This document shows, piece by piece, positions 21,870 to 26,208 of a stretch of 26,208 nucleotides of DNA. Origin of the DNA: Erysipelotrichaceae bacterium (GTDB lineage: Bacteria > Bacillota_I > Bacilli_A > Erysipelotrichales > Erysipelotrichaceae); assembly GCA_017419065.1 (NCBI GenBank), contig JAFOMB010000102.1, positions 1-26,208 on the forward strand, written 5' to 3'. The translations under genes and the position numbers were made by a program. The notes under the pieces are model-generated. The model saw only the letters and a program-made list of their open reading frames with translations, searched no databases and was not told where the DNA came from. Within the stretch, counting starts at the first letter, position 1. Every line of letters begins with the position of its first letter.

Positions 21870-22730
21870 ATGGAAAAAACCGATAAACAGGCAAGGATCA
21901 AATTGCTGGTCTCACGGATCATCGTCTATGGGATCCTCATCTTTCTGGCAGCACTGTGCTTATTCTTCTTCTATCTGATGATCATCAACTCCTCGCGTTC
22001 CAACGCGCAGCTCAATACCGGCTTCACCATCATCCCGGGAGGCCACTTCATAGAGAACCTGAAAAATGCCTGGCATGACGGGGATATCAATATCCCTGTC
22101 GGCATGAAGAACAGCTTCATCGTCGCCATGGCTTCTGCCTTACTGACGACATACTTCTCGGCTTTGACAGCCTATGGGACCTATGTCTACAACTTCAAAT
22201 ACAAGAAGCTCGTCCACCTCTTCATCCTGGCGATCATGATGATCCCTTCCCAGGTAGGCGCTGTCGGCTTCGTACAGTTATGTTTCCGCTACGGTCTCAC
22301 CAATAAGCTCTGGGTCCTGATCATCCCGTCTATCGCCGCTCCGGCCGTCTACTTCTACATGAGACAGTACCTGCAGGCTACGCTTCCGATCGACATGGTG
22401 GAAGCAGCCAGGATCGACGGATCGAATGAATTCAAGATCTTCAATACGATCGTGCTGCCGATCATGAAACCGGCTGTCGCTGTCCAGATGATCTTCTCCT
22501 TCGTAGGTTCCTGGAACAACTACTTCATGCCGGCACTCTTGCTGAACAAACCGGAATACCGGACAGTGCCGATCATGATCGCACAGCTGAGAAGTGCGGA
22601 CTATTCGAAATTCGATATGGGTAAAGTGTATATGCTGATGCTGATGGCGATCTTGCCGGTCATGGTCATCTATGTGATCCTGTCCAAGTCGATCATCAAG
22701 GGTGTCACATCGGGAAGCGTCAAGGGATAA
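21870..22730 (+). CDS. Sugar ABC transporter permease, MalG-like
   Basis: A 286-residue second permease of the CUT1 importer with six segments, the first at about 13-34. The EAA loop is EAARIDGSNEFKIFNTIVLP at about residue 177-196. The N-terminal periplasmic-side stretch with NTGFTIIPGGHFIENLKNAW is typical of MalG-like proteins. AAAGGAG precedes the ATG, and 12 nt separate it from both neighbours. Confidence 0.93.
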   Translation: MEKTDKQARIKLLVSRIIVYGILIFLAALCLFFFYLMIINSSRSNAQLNTGFTIIPGGHFIENLKNAWHDGDINIPVGMKNSFIVAMASALLTTYFSALTAYGTYVYNFKYKKLVHLFILAIMMIPSQVGAVGFVQLCFRYGLTNKLWVLIIPSIAAPAVYFYMRQYLQATLPIDMVEAARIDGSNEFKIFNTIVLPIMKPAVAVQMIFSFVGSWNNYFMPALLLNKPEYRTVPIMIAQLRSADYSKFDMGKVYMLMLMAILPVMVIYVILSKSIIKGVTSGSVKG

Positions 22731-22742
22731 CAGGAGGATCAT

Positions 22743-23939
22743 ATGGCTGAAGTAACATTAAAGAATATCAAGAAAGTATACCCGATAGGGGATACGGAAA
22801 AGAAACAGAGAAAGTTCCTGAAGAAGGCAAAGCAGGAAAACGTCAATACGAATAAAGTCAATCTGCAGATCACTGATGAAGGTGTCGTCGCTGTCCAGGA
22901 GTTCTCCTTAGACATCAAAGACAAGGAATTCATTGTCCTGGTAGGACCTTCCGGCTGCGGAAAGTCGACGACACTTAGAATGATCGCCGGACTTGAAGAG
23001 ATCACGGGCGGAGAACTGTATATCGACGGAAAGCTCGTCAACTCCATCGAACCGAAGGACAGAGATATCGCCATGGTCTTCCAGTCCTATGCCTTATATC
23101 CGCATATGACGGTCTATGATAATATGGCCTATTCCCTTAAGATCAAGAAGACGCCGAAGGATGAGATCGACCGCAAGGTCAGAGAAGCGGCTGAGATCCT
23201 CGATATCACCCAGTATCTCGACAGAAAGCCGAAGGCCTTATCCGGCGGTCAGAGACAGAGAGTAGCCATTGGCAGAGCCATCGTGCGTAATCCGAAGGTC
23301 CTGCTGATGGATGAACCGTTATCCAACCTCGACGCCAAACTGAGAAACCAGATGCGTGCTGAGATCATCAAGCTGCGCAAGAGGATCGATACGACCTTTG
23401 TCTATGTCACCCATGACCAGACAGAAGCCATGACCCTGGGCGACCGCATCGTCGTCATGAAGGACGGCTATATCCAGCAGATCGGGACCCCTCAGGAAGT
23501 CTACGATCATCCGCGCAATCTCTTCGTATCCGGCTTTATCGGTACGCCGCAGATGAACTACTTCGATGCGAAGCTGGTCAGAAACGGCGATAAATACTCC
23601 GTCACAGCAGACGGCCTTGAAGTGGCCTTATCCGATGACAAGTGCGAAAGACTGGCGAAGCAGGATGTCCCGTCTCAGGATGTGACCCTGGGTGTCCGTC
23701 CTGACCACGTCATCCTGAGTGAAGAAGGCATCAGGGGCAGAGTTGATGTATCCGAACTCATGGGTCCTTCCTGCCACCTCCATCTGAGTGTCGAAGGCAG
23801 AGATGTCATCATCATCGTCCCGACTGAAGGCAAGAAGATCGACTATGACGGACAGGAGATCCGCTTCTCCTTCACCGGCAATGTCTGCCATCTCTTCTCC
23901 AAGGAAGACGGACACAACCTCGAATACGGAAGAGAATGA
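22743..23939 (+). CDS. Sugar ABC transporter ATPase, MsmK/UgpC type
   Basis: A 398-residue CUT1 ATPase. Walker A GPSGCGKST is at 68-76, the Q-loop in VFQSYALYPHM, signature LSGGQRQR at 166-173, Walker B VLLMDEP at 186-192, D-loop SNLDAKL and H-loop VTHDQTEAM. A C-terminal OB/TOBE regulatory domain follows from about 240. Between beta-1 (VYP) and beta-2 (VAVQEFSL) there is a charged insert of about 30 residues (17-47, rich in Lys/Asn), which adds to the usual MsmX/MsmK N-terminus. I recall comparable inserts in other Firmicutes. AGGAGG lies before the ATG, and the stop overlaps the next gene by 4 nt. Confidence 0.95.
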   Translation: MAEVTLKNIKKVYPIGDTEKKQRKFLKKAKQENVNTNKVNLQITDEGVVAVQEFSLDIKDKEFIVLVGPSGCGKSTTLRMIAGLEEITGGELYIDGKLVNSIEPKDRDIAMVFQSYALYPHMTVYDNMAYSLKIKKTPKDEIDRKVREAAEILDITQYLDRKPKALSGGQRQRVAIGRAIVRNPKVLLMDEPLSNLDAKLRNQMRAEIIKLRKRIDTTFVYVTHDQTEAMTLGDRIVVMKDGYIQQIGTPQEVYDHPRNLFVSGFIGTPQMNYFDAKLVRNGDKYSVTADGLEVALSDDKCERLAKQDVPSQDVTLGVRPDHVILSEEGIRGRVDVSELMGPSCHLHLSVEGRDVIIIVPTEGKKIDYDGQEIRFSFTGNVCHLFSKEDGHNLEYGRE

Positions 23940-24958
23940 GACGGTTTGAAGGATATTTACACGGGATCAATCTGGGAGGCTGGTTCTCCCAGTGCGATCA
24001 TTCGATAGAACGCTATGACACCTTCATCAAAGAAGAAGACTTCAAGAGGATAGCTTCCTGGAAGCTCGATCACGTCCGTGTCCCGGTCGATTACGAACTC
24101 CTCCTCGATGAAAACTATCACTTTCTCGAAGAGGGATTTGAAAGACTGAACAGATGCATGGACCTCTCCACGAAGGTTCATCTGAATATGATCCTGGACC
24201 TCCATAAGACCCCGGGATACAGCTTTGATGACGGAGAGAAGGAAGAGGGTTTCTTTAAGAGTAAGACTCTTCAGGAGCTCTTCTGTAAGCTCTGGGAAGA
24301 GCTGTCTATTCGCTTCGGAAGAAGGAAAGGTCTGGCCTTTGAACTGCTCAATGAAGTCGATGATCCGGCCGACAAGGACATCTGGAATGAGATCGCCTTA
24401 AGAACCATCCAGAGGATACGTCTTCATTCTCCGGACATCCCGATCCTCGTGGGAGGTTACGGACATAATTCCGCGGAAGCAGTGAAGGATCTTCTTCTTC
24501 CTTTCGACACAAACATCGTTTATAATTTTCATTGTTATTCACCGTTAGTTTTTACTCACCAGGGTGCCTACTGGATCGAGGGAATGGATCATGACTTCCG
24601 CTGCAGCTTTCCGTTAAGCGGAAAGGAATACGGAAGACTCTCGAAGATCCAGATCGACAATCACTTCCTGGATCCGGGTCTTGATACAGAGGAACTGATC
24701 GGGAAAGAGTACTTCCGGAAACTCTTCAAAGAAGCTGTGGAAACAGCGGAAGAAAGAGGTGTTCCTCTCTATTGCGGTGAGTACGGTACGATAGACCGGG
24801 CCGATCCGGAGGATACCCGGCGCTGGTTCGAGTGCATCACTTCCGTCTTCGATGAATACGGGATCGGCAGGGCCTTATGGTCCTACAGGGAGATGGACTT
24901 CGGACTCATCGGTACACACTATGACAGTATCCGGGAGGAACTGATCTCGAAGATATAG
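23936..24958 (+). CDS. Cytosolic GH5 family beta-glucan hydrolase
   Basis: A 340-residue glycoside hydrolase family 5 protein without a signal peptide. It has the N-terminal GINLGGWFSQ, an RVP motif at 48-50, LDLHKTPGYSF at 88-97, the acid/base Glu140 in LLNEVDD and the nucleophile Glu282 in YCGEYGTID. GINLGGW and DLHKTPGY resemble exo-beta-1,3-glucanase/GH5_9-like or uncharacterised GH5 subfamilies more than the GH5_2 enzyme at 12912-13904, so its linkage preference may differ (beta-1,3, mixed-linkage or gluco-oligosaccharide trimming). Its ATG overlaps the TGA of the ATPase gene (ATGA), so it is translated together with the importer and acts on imported oligosaccharides. Confidence 0.85.
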   Translation: MRRFEGYLHGINLGGWFSQCDHSIERYDTFIKEEDFKRIASWKLDHVRVPVDYELLLDENYHFLEEGFERLNRCMDLSTKVHLNMILDLHKTPGYSFDDGEKEEGFFKSKTLQELFCKLWEELSIRFGRRKGLAFELLNEVDDPADKDIWNEIALRTIQRIRLHSPDIPILVGGYGHNSAEAVKDLLLPFDTNIVYNFHCYSPLVFTHQGAYWIEGMDHDFRCSFPLSGKEYGRLSKIQIDNHFLDPGLDTEELIGKEYFRKLFKEAVETAEERGVPLYCGEYGTIDRADPEDTRRWFECITSVFDEYGIGRALWSYREMDFGLIGTHYDSIREELISKI

Positions 24959-24967
24959 GAGAATACT

Positions 24968-25972
24968 ATGGTCTCGATCAAGGATATCGCAAAGAAATGC
25001 AACGTATCCGTGGCAACGGTCTCCAAAGCGCTCAATGACAAGGACGATATCTCCCTGGCCATGAAGCAGAAGATCCGGAAAGCCGCTGCGGAAATGGGCT
25101 ATGCCGCCAACGTCTCAGCCAGAGCTTTGAAGACCAACCGTACCTACAATATCGGTGTTCTTTTCGCTGACGACAGAGCGGGTTTCGCCCATGAGTATTT
25201 CTCTTTGATCCTGGAATCTCTGCAGAGAGAATCGGAATCGAGCGGTTACGATATCACCTTCATCAACCGGAAGATCGCCGGTCAGGAGACGACCTATCTC
25301 AAACATGTCGAATACCGTCACCTGGATGGTGTCGTCATCATGACAGCGGACTTCAAGAGTCCGGAGATCCTGGAACTGGTCTCCTCCAATGTGCCGGTGG
25401 TCGTCATCGACCATGTGTATAAAAACGTCCCGACCGTCCTCTCCGACAATTCGATCGGGATGGAAGAGATCGTCCGCTATGCCTACAGTATGGGACACAG
25501 AAAGATCGCCTACATCTATGGCGATCCGACAGATGTCACTGTTGAACGCGTCGGTTCCTTCCGCCGCACCTGTGCCAGACTCGGTCTGGAGATCCCGGAT
25601 GAATACATCGTCCAAAGCGGCTATCACGACATCAGGAGCTGCTACCTCAAGACGGGAAAGATCCTGGAACTCGAAGACAGACCGACCCTGATCATCTTCC
25701 CGGATGACTATTCCTTCATCGGCGGTATGGAAGCCTTCCAGGAAAGAGGTCTCTCTTTGGGCAGCGATATTTCCGCCATCGGCTATGACGGCATCAATAT
25801 GGCCAAGATTATGAAACTGACGACCTATGAGCAGAACACTTCTGCCTTAGGAAGGACAGCCGCCAGGAAGCTGATCGATCTCATCGAAGATCCGAATGCG
25901 CCAAGAGACATCACAACCGTGACCGGAGAACTGCTGATCGGCAGAACAGTCAAGGATCTCAATAAACAGTAA
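24968..25972 (+). CDS. LacI family transcriptional regulator
   Basis: A 334-residue repressor with the N-terminal helix-turn-helix (SIKDIAKKCNVSVATVSKAL at 3-22), hinge helix near NVSARALKTNRTYNIGVLF, and a periplasmic-binding-like ligand domain to the end. It is last in the plus operon, 9 nt after the GH5 gene with AGGAGA before its ATG. It probably binds the AAAACG(A/T)TTAAG boxes and perhaps the central palindrome in 19262-19403, giving repression of both arms and of itself. The inducer is probably an imported cello- or gluco-oligosaccharide (inferred from neighbours). Confidence 0.92.
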   Translation: MVSIKDIAKKCNVSVATVSKALNDKDDISLAMKQKIRKAAAEMGYAANVSARALKTNRTYNIGVLFADDRAGFAHEYFSLILESLQRESESSGYDITFINRKIAGQETTYLKHVEYRHLDGVVIMTADFKSPEILELVSSNVPVVVIDHVYKNVPTVLSDNSIGMEEIVRYAYSMGHRKIAYIYGDPTDVTVERVGSFRRTCARLGLEIPDEYIVQSGYHDIRSCYLKTGKILELEDRPTLIIFPDDYSFIGGMEAFQERGLSLGSDISAIGYDGINMAKIMKLTTYEQNTSALGRTAARKLIDLIEDPNAPRDITTVTGELLIGRTVKDLNKQ

Positions 25973-25974
25973 AG

Positions 25975-25997
25975 AAAGACTCCCTAGGGAGTCTTTT
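25975..25997. terminator. Bidirectional terminator after lacI
   Basis: AAAGACTCCC (25975-25984) and GGGAGTCTTT (25987-25996) form a perfect stem with T-tracts on both strands, ending the lacI operon and probably the convergent permease gene. Confidence 0.85.
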
Positions 25998-26021
25998 ATC
26001 ATTTGTCTTTATTTTTTTCCG

Positions 26022-26208
26022 CTACGACAGCGCTTTGTCTCCGAAGGAGAGCAGGGCATTCAGGATGATACCGAAGATAGCTGCAGCAGCGATACAAGGG
26101 AGATTCATACCGAAGAACGGGACCGTTCCGCCAAAGGCGAACTGGCCGCCGATACCGATGATGCAGACGAGAGCGATGACGGCGATGTTCTTGGAGTCGA
26201 ACATGGAG
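26022..26208 (-). CDS. uraA: Uracil/xanthine permease (NCS2) C-terminal fragment
   Basis: Open minus-strand frame from the window edge to the TAG at 26022-26024, giving the last 62 codons. Two hydrophobic segments (IAVIALVCIIGIGGQFAF and IAAAAIFGIILNALLSF), with the KNI lead-in and a GMNL stretch between them, resemble the C-terminus of UraA-type nucleobase permeases. The start and most of the protein lie outside the window, so this ATG (26204) is internal. It is convergent with the lacI operon and unrelated to it in function. Confidence 0.75.
   Translation of the reverse strand, partial: SMFDSKNIAVIALVCIIGIGGQFAFGGTVPFFGMNLPCIAAAAIFGIILNALLSFGDKALS

Overview
The window looks like a chromosomal segment from a low-to-medium GC member of the Bacillota. 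Support for this: strong AGGAGG-type ribosome binding sites throughout, PRD/BglG and LacI regulators, CUT1 sugar ABC transport with an MsmK-type ATPase, lipoprotein signal peptides, and rho-independent terminators. The gene mix would fit Erysipelotrichales or a related gut Firmicute, but I cannot fix the genus from sequence alone. I see no rRNA, tRNA, CRISPR array, transposase or prophage gene.

Region 1 (1-3039, minus strand): a BglG/MtlR-like transcription regulator with HTH, PRD and EIIB domains, whose 3' end lies off the window, is co-transcribed with an upstream MATE-family efflux gene that overlaps it by 11 nt. Region 2 (3316-10186, plus strand) is divergent from it: one tightly packed nine-gene operon. 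It encodes a cog3964-type amidohydrolase/deacetylase, a 100-residue stand-alone PRD protein, a glycine-rich SFCGS protein, DUF4312, two membrane proteins (DUF4311, DUF4310), a 6-phosphogluconate dehydrogenase, a DgaE-type PLP ammonia lyase and a DgaF-type keto-deoxy-phosphogluconate aldolase. The enzymes suggest catabolism of an acylated amino-sugar acid (or relative) through a 2-amino-2-deoxy-gluconate-6-phosphate-like intermediate to pyruvate and glyceraldehyde 3-phosphate. No sugar kinase and no classical PTS permease is present. The SFCGS/DUF4312/DUF4311/DUF4310 set is therefore the best candidate for an undescribed uptake system, possibly a phosphorylating one. By eye, DUF4311 and DUF4310 align without gaps over 87 residues with about 25 identities, so they look like paralogous halves of one membrane unit.

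Region 3 (10267-12903, plus strand): three apparently unrelated single genes, an AEC-family transporter, a DegV-family lipid-binding protein and a HAD hydrolase, separated by hairpin terminators or short promoters.

Region 4 (12912-25972): a beta-glucan/cellodextrin utilisation locus built around a divergent promoter at 19238-19473. To the left (minus) run a cellobiose phosphorylase-type GH94, a second larger GH94 phosphorylase and a secreted lipoprotein GH5_2 endoglucanase. To the right (plus) run a solute-binding lipoprotein, two permeases, an ATPase, a cytosolic GH5 hydrolase and a LacI regulator. Both promoters carry a LacI-type AAAACG(A/T)TTAAG box at their start points, and a 12-bp perfect palindrome GTAAACGTTTAC lies between them. 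The logic is surface cleavage, ABC import of oligosaccharides, then intracellular hydrolysis and phosphorolysis to sugar 1-phosphates, all under one repressor. Region 5: after a bidirectional terminator the 3' end of a uracil/xanthine permease gene (minus) leaves the window.
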